A stretch of DNA of 64,000 nt, taken from positions 1 to 64,000 of the forward strand of contig CAZIWL010000004.1 of the NCBI GenBank assembly GCA_964542755.1, in the 5' to 3' direction. Both the position numbers and the translations under genes were made by a program. The DNA comes from SKLM01 sp964542755. Lineage in GTDB: Bacteria > Chloroflexota > Anaerolineae > B4-G1. The notes beneath the pieces were generated by a model. It was not told where the DNA came from. It was given only the letters and a program-made list of their open reading frames with translations, and did no database searches. Position 1 is the first letter of the stretch. Each line of letters opens with the position of its first letter. Of this stretch, positions 51,778-61,700 are shown in pieces.

Positions 51778-52595
51778 TTGGTCGTTTCCAGGGCCTGGGC
51801 GCGCGCATCTTGTGGCAGGCTACGGCGCTCGCAGTCCTTGTGCTGGCTTCGTGCAGTCCCCAGCCCCTGTCGGTTACTCGGGAGCCCACGACACTGAGAT
51901 TGGCAGCAGCTGCCTCGTGTGAGACGCTGATCCGAGAGGCTGCAGCACGTTATGAGGCGGATCATCCATGGGTCGCAGTGACCACGGAGGTTCTGAACAA
52001 CCGGCTGGCCGAGGAAACCCTACACGATGAGCGCGCGGACATAGGGTTGCTTTCCTGGCGTCCTGCGGCCGAAAACGAGCGGGATGGACTCTGGTCCGAG
52101 CCCTTCGTGCGCGACGGCGTCGCGGTCGTCGTGCACCCGGATTCCCCTGTGCAGGAGATAGGACTGAGTCAGCTTCGAGAGATCTACCGGGGACACCTTC
52201 AGGAGATAGATGGGGTGGTGCTGACGGTGGTTAGTCGTGAACCCGGCTCGGGCACTCGGGCCGCATTTGAACATTTCGTCCTGGACGGTGAGGAGACATC
52301 GCTCAATGCTGTCGTGTTGCCCTCCGCCGATGCTATGGTCGACTACGTAGCGGAGACGCCGACGGCCATCGGCTACGTTTCGACGTGGTCCCTGGATGAC
52401 CGGGTTCGGGCTCTGCCTGTTGATGGGATGCTGTCCGATGCGGAGAGCGTTGCCAATGGGCGTTACCCGATCTCACGGGAGTTCCATCTGGCCTCCGCCG
52501 GAGAACCAACGGGTGAGGCACGCCAGTTCGCTCAGTGGCTGTTGCGGGGAGGTGCTGAGATGAGCGGGGTGCACGGAGGGGATCCGGAGGGCTGA
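51774..52595 (+). CDS. PstS-like substrate-binding lipoprotein
   Basis: A 273-aa relative of PstS with a signal peptide ending in the lipobox LASC and the SREPGSGTRAAFEHFV motif of phosphate-binding proteins. The usual N-terminal GSxT strand is different (LAAAASCETLIREAAARYE), so ligand identity is uncertain. No permease or ATPase is nearby. GTG 51774 overlaps the cupin gene by 4 bases, and the stop overlaps the ATG of a membrane histidine kinase by one base, which suggests it acts as an external sensor for that kinase (inference). Confidence 0.85.
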   Translation: MIGRFQGLGARILWQATALAVLVLASCSPQPLSVTREPTTLRLAAAASCETLIREAAARYEADHPWVAVTTEVLNNRLAEETLHDERADIGLLSWRPAAENERDGLWSEPFVRDGVAVVVHPDSPVQEIGLSQLREIYRGHLQEIDGVVLTVVSREPGSGTRAAFEHFVLDGEETSLNAVVLPSADAMVDYVAETPTAIGYVSTWSLDDRVRALPVDGMLSDAESVANGRYPISREFHLASAGEPTGEARQFAQWLLRGGAEMSGVHGGDPEG

Positions 52596-54373
52596 TGAGG
52601 CCGTACACGATACCCATACTGATCGCCGCCGGTATGTCGGCGACCATTGCGGTACTGGCCTGGCGACGGCGCCGGATGCGGGGCGCGCGGCTGTTCAGCA
52701 TTCTCATGCTGGCTGTGGCTCATTGGACCCTGACGTACGCCATCGAACTGGAGGTGCCGGGACTGGCGGCGAAAGTCTTCTGGGTCAAGGTCCAATATGC
52801 GGGGATCGTGGTCGTCCCGGTAGCTTGGCTGGTCTTCTGCATCGACTACGTGGACGGAAGAGGCTGGCTCAGCGGTTGGAACACGGCCGCGCTCGCGGTC
52901 ATACCGCTTGCCGTGGTGGTGCTGACGTGGACGAACCCGTACCATCACCTGATGATGAGGGAGGTTCGTCTCGTTCAGACCGATGCTGGTCCGTTGTTAA
53001 GCATATCTCGAGGACCGGCCTTCTGGCTCCACATGGCCTATGCGTACGCTTCGCTCCTGTCCGGGACGGTCCTTCTGGTGCAGGCCTACGTGCGGGGTGG
53101 GCTCGCGTACCGTCGTCAGAGTCGCCTGCTCCTCATCGCGGCGTTCATTCCTTGGGCCGGAAACTTGCTCTATGTCTTTGGAGGGGGCGTACTCTCCCGC
53201 CTCGACTTCACCTCGTTCCTCTTCTCGGTGAGCGGGGCCATCATTTTCTGGGCCCTCTTCCGCCACCGGTTCCTGGACCTTATACCGGTGGCACGGAACA
53301 CAGTGATCGAGAATATGCAGGATGGCCTGGTGGTTATCGATGTCGAGAATCGGATGGCGGACCTGAACCCCGCCGCGGAGCGGTTGCTCGGTCTGACAGG
53401 TAGAGAGGCTATCGGTGAGCCCGTACGTGACGGCCTGGCCGAGTGGCCCGATTTAGTGACCGCGTACCGCGCCGTGGGAGAGGGGCAAGCGGAGGTCACT
53501 GTGGACGAGGATGGGGAGAGGAGGACCTATTCTGCTACCTTCTCACCTATCCGGCGGGACGACGTTCGTTCTTCCGGACGTCTGATTACGATTCACGAGA
53601 TCACGGAGCGGAAACGCGCGGAAGAAGCCCTGAGGGAGCGTGCGGCCAAGCTTCAGGCACGGAATGAGGAGTTGGACGCCTTCGCCCACACGGTGGCCCA
53701 CGATCTCAAGGCGCCCCTGACGAGTGTGGTGGGATACGCGGAGGTGCTCCAGGACTATGACCTCGGTCCCTCCTCCGACGACGCTCGGGAGTTGCTGGAA
53801 GAGATATCGGCGAGTGGGCGGAAGATGGCAAGCATCATCGACGAGCTCCTTCTTCTGTCGCGCGTCAGACAGACGGAAGAGGTGGAACGGCGGCCTCTGG
53901 ACATGGAGGCGGTGGTCGAGGATGCACTCCATCGGGTGGACGAACTTCGGAGGACGCACGGGGCAGTGATCTCCGGTCCAACGTCTTGGCCGTGGGCCCT
54001 GGGATACCGGCCATGGGTGGAGGAGGTCTGGGTCAACTACCTGAGCAATGCGATCAAACATGGAGGACGACCCCCGGAGATAACCATGGGTGCGACGCGA
54101 GAGGCCCACGACCGGATTCACTTCTGGGTCCGCGACAACGGGCCGGGTTTAACTCAGGAGGAGAAAGAGCAGCTGTTTGCGCCCTTCACCCAGCTCGGCA
54201 CCCGAGACCCGGGCGGTCACGGCTTGGGGCTATCTATCGTACGGCGAATCGTGGACAAGCTGGGCGGCAGGGTCACGCTGGAGTCCGAGGTGAGCAAGGG
54301 CAGCGTGTTCGGTTTCGTTCTGGAGGCCGTGGACCCTCTCGGGTCTGAGGCGTTCGAGGCCGGGAAGGATTAG
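52595..54373 (+). CDS. Sensor histidine kinase (7TM N-terminus, PAS, HisKA, HATPase)
   Basis: A 592-aa kinase. The N-terminal 230 residues have seven hydrophobic helices like the 7TM-type histidine kinase sensor region. A PAS domain (about 235-340; GLVVIDVENRMADLNPAAERLLG) follows, then a HisKA helix with the phosphoacceptor His369 (VAHDLKAPL) and an ATPase domain with the N-box (YLSNAIKHGG), G1 (DNGPGL) and G2 (GHGLGLSIV) motifs. No response regulator is in the window, so it is an orphan kinase here. ATG 52595 overlaps the PstS-like gene stop; the mutase gene starts 16 bases after its end. Confidence 0.9.
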   Translation: MRPYTIPILIAAGMSATIAVLAWRRRRMRGARLFSILMLAVAHWTLTYAIELEVPGLAAKVFWVKVQYAGIVVVPVAWLVFCIDYVDGRGWLSGWNTAALAVIPLAVVVLTWTNPYHHLMMREVRLVQTDAGPLLSISRGPAFWLHMAYAYASLLSGTVLLVQAYVRGGLAYRRQSRLLLIAAFIPWAGNLLYVFGGGVLSRLDFTSFLFSVSGAIIFWALFRHRFLDLIPVARNTVIENMQDGLVVIDVENRMADLNPAAERLLGLTGREAIGEPVRDGLAEWPDLVTAYRAVGEGQAEVTVDEDGERRTYSATFSPIRRDDVRSSGRLITIHEITERKRAEEALRERAAKLQARNEELDAFAHTVAHDLKAPLTSVVGYAEVLQDYDLGPSSDDARELLEEISASGRKMASIIDELLLLSRVRQTEEVERRPLDMEAVVEDALHRVDELRRTHGAVISGPTSWPWALGYRPWVEEVWVNYLSNAIKHGGRPPEITMGATREAHDRIHFWVRDNGPGLTQEEKEQLFAPFTQLGTRDPGGHGLGLSIVRRIVDKLGGRVTLESEVSKGSVFGFVLEAVDPLGSEAFEAGKD

Positions 54374-54389
54374 AGTGGGAGGCAGTGCG

Positions 54390-56060
54390 ATGGATCACGA
54401 CAAAGGGGATCTGGAGCAAGCTCGTGATAGGTGGCGGGCATCCACGCTGCAGGACACGCTGGAACGGCATGCTGAGCGCGCACAGAGCTTCATCACGGCC
54501 TCCGGTGAGACTGTCGAGAGGCTCTACACACCTCTGGACATCGATGGGACTTACGGCGAGAAGCTTGGGCTTCCGGGGGAGTACCCGTTCACTCGAGGGA
54601 TCCACGCCACAATGCATCGTGGGCGGCTCTGGACTATGCGCATGTTTGCTGGGTTCGGAACGGCGGAAGAGACGAATCAGCGTTTCCGATACCTGCTCGA
54701 CCAGGGGCAGACGGGGCTCTCTGTGGCCTTCGACCTGCCCACGTTGATGGGGTACGACAGCGACGCGCCCGAGGCGGAAGGGGAGTTTGGAAAATGCGGC
54801 GTGGCGGTCTCCTCACTCCGCGATATGGAGGTCCTGTTTCGAGGTATCCCGCTGGACAAGGTGACCACCTCGATGACGATCAACAGCCCGGCGGCCGTGA
54901 TCTGGGCGATGTACATCGTTGCTGCCGAGAAGCAGGGGGTCGGTATGAAGGAGCTCGGCGGCACCCTTCAGAACGACATCTTGAAGGAGTACATGGCGCA
55001 GAAGGAGTACGTCTTTCCTCCAGAACCCTCGATGCGTCTGGTCACGGACACGGTCGAGTTCGGCAGCGAGCACCTGCCCCGCTGGAACACGATCTCCATC
55101 TCCGGGTATCATATCCGCGAGGCAGGATCAACGGCAGCGCAGGAGTTGGCATTCACGCTTGCGGACGGGATGGAGTACGTGCGGTGGGGGCTGGACCGTG
55201 GCCTGGACGTGGACGCCTTCGCACCCCGGCTCTCGTTCTTCTTCAACTGTCACAACGACTTTTTGGAGGAGATCGCCAAGTTCCGTGCCTCGCGGCGCAT
55301 TTGGGCGCGCGAGATGCGTGAAACCTTCGGAGCCAAGGAAGAGCGCTCGTGGTGGATGCGATACCACACGCAGACGGCCGGCTGTTCGCTGACGGCGCAG
55401 CAGCCAGAGATCAACGTCGTCCGTGTCGCGATACAGGCACTGGCCGCTGTTCTGGGAGGCACCCAGTCTCTCCACACCAACAGCATGGATGAAGCACTGG
55501 CGCTCCCGAGCGAGCATGCCGTGACGGTAGCACTCCGCACCCAGCAGATTATTGGGCACGAGAGCGGAGTGGCGAACACCGTCGATCCTTTGGGTGGAGC
55601 GTACGCCGTGGAGGCCCTAACGGATCGCATTGAGAAGCAGGTCTACGACTACTTCGAGAGAATCGAGGCCCTCGGCGGCGTGATTCCGGCGATCGAGCAG
55701 GGGTTCTTCCAGCAGGAGATTGCCGATGCCGCCTTCCGCTATCAGCGTGAGATCGACGAGCGGAAGCGGCTGGTTGTGGGCGTCAATGAGTACGTAGAGG
55801 AGGAACCACCTAGGATTCCGATCCTGCGCATAGATTCGGAGGGGTATGCGAAGCAGAAGGCTCGGCTGAAGCAGGTGCGCGAGGAGCGGGACAGCGGGGC
55901 TGTCGGTCAGGCGCTGGACCGCTTGCGGGTAGCAGCCGAAGGCACCGAGAACACAATGCCCCATATTCTGGATGCCGTGCGCGCCTATGCCACGGTCCAG
56001 GAGATTATGGACGTCTTCCGTGATGTGTTCGGCATCTACCGGGAACCGATGGTCATCTGA
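54390..56060 (+). CDS. icmA: B12-dependent acyl-CoA mutase large subunit, isobutyryl-CoA mutase type
   Basis: A 556-aa coenzyme B12-dependent mutase chain lacking the C-terminal cobalamin domain, so it needs a separate small subunit. The barrel motifs TMRMFAGFGTAEETN, GLSVAFDLPTLMGYDSD and RWNTISISGYHIREAGSTAAQE are conserved. The residues that set specificity are Phe86 and Gln204 (AQKEY), where methylmalonyl-CoA mutase has Tyr89 and Arg207; Phe/Gln is the isobutyryl-CoA mutase pattern. ATG 54390 has GGGAGG 7 bases upstream. The small subunit is not in the window. It probably links isobutyryl- and n-butyryl-CoA (inference). Confidence 0.85.
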   Translation: MDHDKGDLEQARDRWRASTLQDTLERHAERAQSFITASGETVERLYTPLDIDGTYGEKLGLPGEYPFTRGIHATMHRGRLWTMRMFAGFGTAEETNQRFRYLLDQGQTGLSVAFDLPTLMGYDSDAPEAEGEFGKCGVAVSSLRDMEVLFRGIPLDKVTTSMTINSPAAVIWAMYIVAAEKQGVGMKELGGTLQNDILKEYMAQKEYVFPPEPSMRLVTDTVEFGSEHLPRWNTISISGYHIREAGSTAAQELAFTLADGMEYVRWGLDRGLDVDAFAPRLSFFFNCHNDFLEEIAKFRASRRIWAREMRETFGAKEERSWWMRYHTQTAGCSLTAQQPEINVVRVAIQALAAVLGGTQSLHTNSMDEALALPSEHAVTVALRTQQIIGHESGVANTVDPLGGAYAVEALTDRIEKQVYDYFERIEALGGVIPAIEQGFFQQEIADAAFRYQREIDERKRLVVGVNEYVEEEPPRIPILRIDSEGYAKQKARLKQVREERDSGAVGQALDRLRVAAEGTENTMPHILDAVRAYATVQEIMDVFRDVFGIYREPMVI

Positions 56061-56078
56061 CCCCACGCGTCGTTTGGT

Positions 56079-56133
56079 CCCCTGGCTTCAGAGATGCGAG
56101 CCCGGATTGGCCTGGCTCCCCCGAAGCCAGGGG
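56079..56133. terminator. Bidirectional terminator between mutase and phosphofructokinase
   Basis: CCCCTGGCTTC (56079-56089) pairs perfectly with GAAGCCAGGGG (56123-56133). An internal CCTGGCT (56111-56117) can pair instead with AGCCAGG (56125-56131), giving a second, smaller hairpin. It lies between converging genes and can serve both. No T-run is present. Confidence 0.6.
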
Positions 56134-56138
56134 TTGGT

Positions 56139-57110
56139 CTACTTGTCCATGATCGTGGAGAGATTGTACAGGTCCTTGTCGAGTTCCTTCTGGTAGGTGA
56201 CCGCCTCGTCAAGGGGAAGGATGTGGAAATCGCTATTGAGCCATCCGACCATATGACCGGAATTGCCCCCCACGAGTTGTCTGACCGCTTCCGCTCCCAG
56301 CCTTGTGGCCAGGATTCGATCGAACGCACTGGGGGACCCGCCACGCTGCACGTGTCCCAGCCGTGTGACCCGCACTGAGAAGCCAAGCTCTTCCTCGCGC
56401 GCATTTAGCTCCCGGGCGATCTCGTCCGTACCGGGTTTCCAACCCTCAGCGACCACGATAATAGCGTGGGCCTTGCCCCGAATGTAGGCTTTTTCGACGG
56501 TCTCGGCCACATCGTCGAGCGTCGACTCGATCTCCGGACAGAGCACCAGCTCAGCACCCCCGGCGAGGCCGCTGGCGAGAGCAAGATAGCCTGAGTTCCG
56601 TCCCATCGTCTCGATAAGGAAGGCGCGGTTGTGGGAAGAGGCCGTGTCCTTGATCTTGTCGATGGCCCCTAGAATGGTGTTCAGGGCCGTATCGACGCCG
56701 ATCGATATATCGGTCCCGTTGATGTCATTGTCGATCGTGCTGGGAATGCCCATGGTGGGGAAGTCCAGACGATGGAGCTCCAGCGCACCTGTCAAGGATC
56801 CATTTCCTCCGATAACGACCAGGCCGTCGATGTCGAAACGGTTCAAGGTACGGAGTGCCTTCCGCCGTCCCTGCAGCGTCTCAAACTCCGGGGCTCTGGC
56901 GGTGCCTAGGATCGTCCCCCCACGACCGAGGATGCCGCCCACGTCCCGGGCATCCATCTCGTCGATCTCTCCCGCGATCAAGCCGGCGTAGCCGCGGCGA
57001 ATGCCCATCATCTCCACACCCTCGTGGAGTCCCATGCGCACCACGGCGCGGATGCACGGGTTCAGCCCGGAGTTGTCCCCGCCACTAGTTAAAACACCTA
57101 TTCGATCCAT
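56139..57110 (-). CDS. pfkA: 6-phosphofructokinase, ATP-type
   Basis: A 323-aa PfkA-family enzyme phosphorylating fructose 6-phosphate in glycolysis. The donor-site residues are GGNGS (Gly104, where the ATP class has Gly) and IPSTIDND (Ser124). The Gly104 argues for ATP as donor, since PPi enzymes have Asp there; Asn103 replaces the usual Asp103 that coordinates Mg in the E. coli enzyme, a notable change. Catalytic TIDND and TMGRNSGYLA follow. ATG 57110 has AGGAGG 5 bases upstream, which decides it over the frame to 57197. It lies 93 bases after a PPi-type paralogue. Confidence 0.88.
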   Translation of the reverse strand: MDRIGVLTSGGDNSGLNPCIRAVVRMGLHEGVEMMGIRRGYAGLIAGEIDEMDARDVGGILGRGGTILGTARAPEFETLQGRRKALRTLNRFDIDGLVVIGGNGSLTGALELHRLDFPTMGIPSTIDNDINGTDISIGVDTALNTILGAIDKIKDTASSHNRAFLIETMGRNSGYLALASGLAGGAELVLCPEIESTLDDVAETVEKAYIRGKAHAIIVVAEGWKPGTDEIARELNAREEELGFSVRVTRLGHVQRGGSPSAFDRILATRLGAEAVRQLVGGNSGHMVGWLNSDFHILPLDEAVTYQKELDKDLYNLSTIMDK

Positions 57111-57203
57111 CGTATCCTCCTGGTCCTGGTGTCTCAGAACGGGTGCCACAGGTCCGTCCAGTTGACTGTTCGGGCTCCCGTTGGCCAACGCGACCACGTA
57201 GGC

Positions 57204-58487
57204 CTAGAACGGGCGGGGCGCAGTCCCCAGCAGATAACCGAAACGAGTCTTGAACTCTTTCAGAGAGAGCTTGGTGTGATCCGCCATGCGATCGATGAGA
57301 GCCTTGTCCTGTCCGTCCTCTGGGTTCAAGCGAATCATCAGCTTGTACGCGGAGCGATAGATGAAGGAGTCGAGGCCAACCTTTCTCACCTCGGTCCTGC
57401 CGGTCTCCGGGTCCATCATCTCGTCGAAGGGGATGGGCACTACGCGCGTCCCTTGGATGGTGACCGTGGCGTTAGTGCCGCCGTCCAGAAGGAAGGCGAC
57501 GGCAGCCTCGCCCAGGCTGCGGGTGTAGTCGATATCGAAGGCTACTGGATCCGTGCAGCGGAGCTCATAACCCAGATCCTTGCTGGTGACGCGGATGGGG
57601 ACCCCGAGCTGCTCCAGCTCGCTGTCGAGCTCGTGCTTGAGGATGTCCGAAAAGTTGATCTCCGATAGGTGGACGTTGCCGAAGGCGTCTCGCTCCACGT
57701 ACTCGAGCTCACGCAGGTCCTGGTGCGACATGTGCTCCATCACGCCCTCGGAGACGAGCGCCACACCGTAGGGTTTGTTATCGGCCATCCGCTTGAGGAT
57801 GGATGTCACCAGGATGTCCACCACCTCCTGCATGCGGATCGTCCGTCCCTCCCACTCCTCCGGGATAAGGGTAATGGTCGCACCTGAGCTCTTTCCAATC
57901 CCGAGAGCGAGGTGGCCTGTCTTCCTCCCCATCGTCACCACGACGAACCAACGGAACCCGGTCAGGGCCTCCTCCATCAGACTCATGGTGATCTGGGTGC
58001 CGACCTCTCGAGCCGTCTCAAACCCAAAGGTGTTGATCTCATCTGGGAGCGGCAGGTCATTGTCGATGGTCTTGGGCGCATGGGCGACCTGGATGTCGGC
58101 GTCCATATACTCCTGGGCGTAGCGGGCCACGCGATAGGCTGCATAGGCGGTGTCGTCACCGCCAATCACCAGCAGGTAACCGATATTGGCCTCCATCAGC
58201 ACTTCGCTGCAGAGCTTCAGCGAATCCTCCTCCTTGGTGGGATTGGCCCGGGAGGTGCGCAGGATGGAGCCTCCCTTCAGGTAGATGCGGCTCACGTCGT
58301 CGATGGTGAGAGGCGTTGCCACAAGCTCCCCTTCCATCAGATGACTGAAGCCATCGTAGAACCCCAGCACGTCATAGCCGCGGTTGACGGCCTCGATAGC
58401 CGCCGAGTGGATCACGCCATTGATGCCGGGTGCGGGGCCTCCGCTGACGATGATTCCCAGCTTCTTCTTCTCTGACGACTTGCTCAC
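57204..58487 (-). CDS. 6-phosphofructokinase, pyrophosphate-type
   Basis: A 427-aa phosphofructokinase-family enzyme. The start GIIVSGGPAPGINGVI and the diagnostic pair GGDDT (Asp112) with PKTIDND (Lys139) are the donor-site residues of PPi-dependent enzymes, which use pyrophosphate and run reversibly between glycolysis and gluconeogenesis. Substrate motif MGRKTGHLALG is intact. The GTG at 58487 follows an AAGGAGGAG site. It is immediately upstream of the ATP-type gene, so both are probably on one transcript. Confidence 0.9.
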   Translation of the reverse strand: MSKSSEKKKLGIIVSGGPAPGINGVIHSAAIEAVNRGYDVLGFYDGFSHLMEGELVATPLTIDDVSRIYLKGGSILRTSRANPTKEEDSLKLCSEVLMEANIGYLLVIGGDDTAYAAYRVARYAQEYMDADIQVAHAPKTIDNDLPLPDEINTFGFETAREVGTQITMSLMEEALTGFRWFVVVTMGRKTGHLALGIGKSSGATITLIPEEWEGRTIRMQEVVDILVTSILKRMADNKPYGVALVSEGVMEHMSHQDLRELEYVERDAFGNVHLSEINFSDILKHELDSELEQLGVPIRVTSKDLGYELRCTDPVAFDIDYTRSLGEAAVAFLLDGGTNATVTIQGTRVVPIPFDEMMDPETGRTEVRKVGLDSFIYRSAYKLMIRLNPEDGQDKALIDRMADHTKLSLKEFKTRFGYLLGTAPRPF

Positions 58488-58751
58488 AATCTCCTCCTTG
58501 GTGCTTGGTCTCAGAAGCTCTCATTTCGCTCCGTTCGGGGCGTCGGCTAACCATTTCCTCGTTTCGATCTGACGACCCGAACGAGCCCTCCGGGAGCAAC
58601 CTGAGTCTCATTTATCCGTGCGCTACCGGTCGCCGAGATCCACCTTGGTCACGGGTCTCGTGCTGTCCGGCTCGATTCAACTCGTCAGGGCCGCTTCGCC
58701 GACCTACGACAGCCGCCTCAATAAGGATCTCCCTCTTGAGGTCCGTTGCGC

Positions 58752-61700
58752 CTACGGGCCTTCGTCGATGCTCACGGCCCGATCACCGAGCAGGCTTACC
58801 AGTTCTTGTACTAGCTCGGGACAGTAGGCGGTGGCCTGGTTAGGGAACCGCAGCTCGATGCCGCGCCCGGCGCCGTCAGCAAGGTGGATCACGAACGGGT
58901 CCACGCCTTCGTAGCCAACCAACACATCGTGAATTTTCCGAAGGCGCTGTCGGTCGCTGCCCTGCTCCGCAGACCGCTGGAGCGTCACGCGAACCGTCCG
59001 CGGCACCGATCCATCCGCTCCGTCCGAGCCGCTGGACGGAGTTCGAGGTTCTTCGGAGGTGGCGAAGTGAGGCGGCGGAGCGGGTGGTTCGGGAGGGCGT
59101 GTGCCGGCACGAACCCCTCTCGAGTCAGGAGGGCGCGTTGGTCGAGGCTCTTCAGTTCTTGCGTTCACTCCTGCCGCGACGCTGATGTCTTCGGGTCGTT
59201 TGACCCAACTGCAGAGCAGACTTGGTTCGTCCCGACGGCTGGTGTCGACCTTGCCATTGACGACCACAATCTGTTCTGGCTGCCAGAGGCGCTTGGTTTC
59301 CTTCCACAGGCCAGGGAAGACCACCACGTCGCAGCTTCCCTGCGCATCCTCCAGCGTCACGAAAGCCATCTCGTTTCCCTTCTTTGTCGTATGGCGGTAG
59401 ATGCGCTGGACCATCCCGGCAACGGTGACCTGCTGCCCGCTCCTCTCCTCGGCCAGCGTGCCCACGGAGCCGGATAGGACATCGTCCAACCGGGTAGTGA
59501 CCCGCGCGAGAGGATGCTCCGAGATGTAGATGCCAACCAACTCCTTCTCCCAGGCCAGGATTTCCTTCCGGGGAATCTCCGGCACCTTGTTAGCTGGGGG
59601 AAGGATGGATTCCTCCGCGGCAAGATGAACACCGGTTGCACTTCCGAACATACTCAATTGCCCGGCATCCTTAGCTTTGTGAATTCCGGCGCTTACACCG
59701 AGAATGCGGTCTGCGATGGGGAGGAGCTGGGCGCGTCTTCCGAATTGCTCAAGGGTCCCCACCTGGATCAAGCTCTCAAGGGCCCGCCGGTTGACGTCTC
59801 GAAGGTCAACACGGCGGCAGAAATCATCCAGATCCTCGAAGGGGCCTCCCACCTGACGAGCCTCGAGGATGGCCTCAACTGGCCCTTCCCCGACGTTCTT
59901 GATCGCGCCCATCCCGAAGCGGATGGCGGGGGGGTGATCCCCCATGTCCTCAATGGTGAAGCCCAGACCAGAGCTATTGATGTCGGGGGGTGAGACCTCA
60001 ATGGACATGCGTCGGCATTCCTCAATGAATCGGCTCACCTTGTCCGTGTTGTTACGCTCGACGGTGAGGAGGGCGGCCATATACTCGATGGGGTATTCGG
60101 CCTTGAGATAGGCAGTCTGACAGGTAAGGACGGCGTAGTCCGCGGCGTGGCTCTTGTTGAACCCGTAGCGGGCGAAGTACTCGATGTCGTCAAAGATGGT
60201 CTCGGCGGCCTCACGAGGCACACCGCTCCGCTCGATGGCCCCTTCGATGAATGTCGCTCGGTGCTTGAGGAGGGCCTTCTTCTTTTTCTTCCCCACCGCC
60301 CGACGCACCAGGTCGGCCTCGCCGGCAGTGTACCCAGCGATATCCGTCAGGATACGAATGATCTGCTCCTGGTAGACGATGATGCCAAAGGTTTCTTCGA
60401 GAATCGGCTCCAGGCTGGGATGTCGGTATTCTACGGCCTTCTCGCCGTGGAGACGAGCGATGTAGTCATCGATGTACTCCATAGGGCCCGGGCGGTACAG
60501 GCTGATGGCAGCGATGACGTGCTCGAACTTCTGCGGCTGCATCTTCATGAGTGTGCGCCGCATACCCTGGCCCTCGACCTGGAAGACGCCCATGACATCG
60601 CCACGCGAAAGCAGGTCGTAGATGACCGGGTCATCGCGGGAGATGGTGAGGAGGTCGAGGTCAATACCGTGACGCTCCGTGATGAGTTCGCAGGTGACCC
60701 GCATTACCGTCAGGGTGGCCAGACCGAGGAAGTCTACCTTCAAGAGGCCCAACTCCTCGGCCTCAGACATGGTGTATTGGGTGACCGTGCCGATCTGGTC
60801 GTCGCTGCTGCTGCTCGTGGGTCGGCGTAGTGGAGCGTAGTTGACCAGGGGGAGGTCGGAGACGATGACACCGGCTGCGTGGGTACTGGCGTGGCGGATA
60901 TTGCCCTCCACCCCTCGGGCGGTGTCAATGAGACGCCGGATGTGGTCCTGCTCGTCATAGTGGCTGCGCAGCTCCGGCACCTTCGTCAGGCTTTCGTCAA
61001 GCTTCACGCCGGGGCCGCCTGGTACGAGACGCGCGATCCGGTCCACCTCTGAGAGGGGATAGTCGAGAGCCCGGCCCGCGTCCCGGATAGCAGCCTTGGC
61101 GCCCATCGTGCCGAACGTGATGATCTGGGCGACCTGTTCCTCCCCGTACTTGTCGATGGTGTAGCGAATGAGTTGTTCTCGCTGATCGTCGGGGTAGTCC
61201 AGGTCGATATCCGGCATCGTCACCCGGCCCTCGTTCAAGAACCGCTCGAAGATCAAGTTCTGCTCCAGGGGCTCCAAGTTTGTCACGTAGAGGCTGTAGG
61301 CAACGATGGAGCTGGCTCCCGATCCCCGGACGTTCCACCAGATCTCCTCCTCGCGGGAGAAGCGGCAGAGATCCCAGACAATGAGGAAATAGGTATCGAA
61401 ACCCATACGATGGATCACGTCTAGCTCATAGTCGAGCCTCCCCTGGATCTTGGGCGTGATATCCTCATAGCGCTCCTCCAAGCCCCTTTCACAGAGCCTT
61501 CGGAGATAAGACTGGGCATCGTAACCGTCAGGGACCTCAAAGACGGGCAGATGATAGTTGCCGAACTCCAGTTCAGCATTGCAGCGCTCAGCGATTTCGA
61601 GTGTGTTCGTCAAGGCTTCGGGGAGGTGGGGGAAGAGGGCCGCCATCTCCTCTTCCGATTTCAAGTAGAAGGTGTCCCCCTCCATGCGCATGCGTTTCGG

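Noticed and set aside
51774..52595. Second Pst transporter
   Set aside because: Only the binding protein is present; no permease or ATPase is near, and the gene is coupled to a kinase instead.
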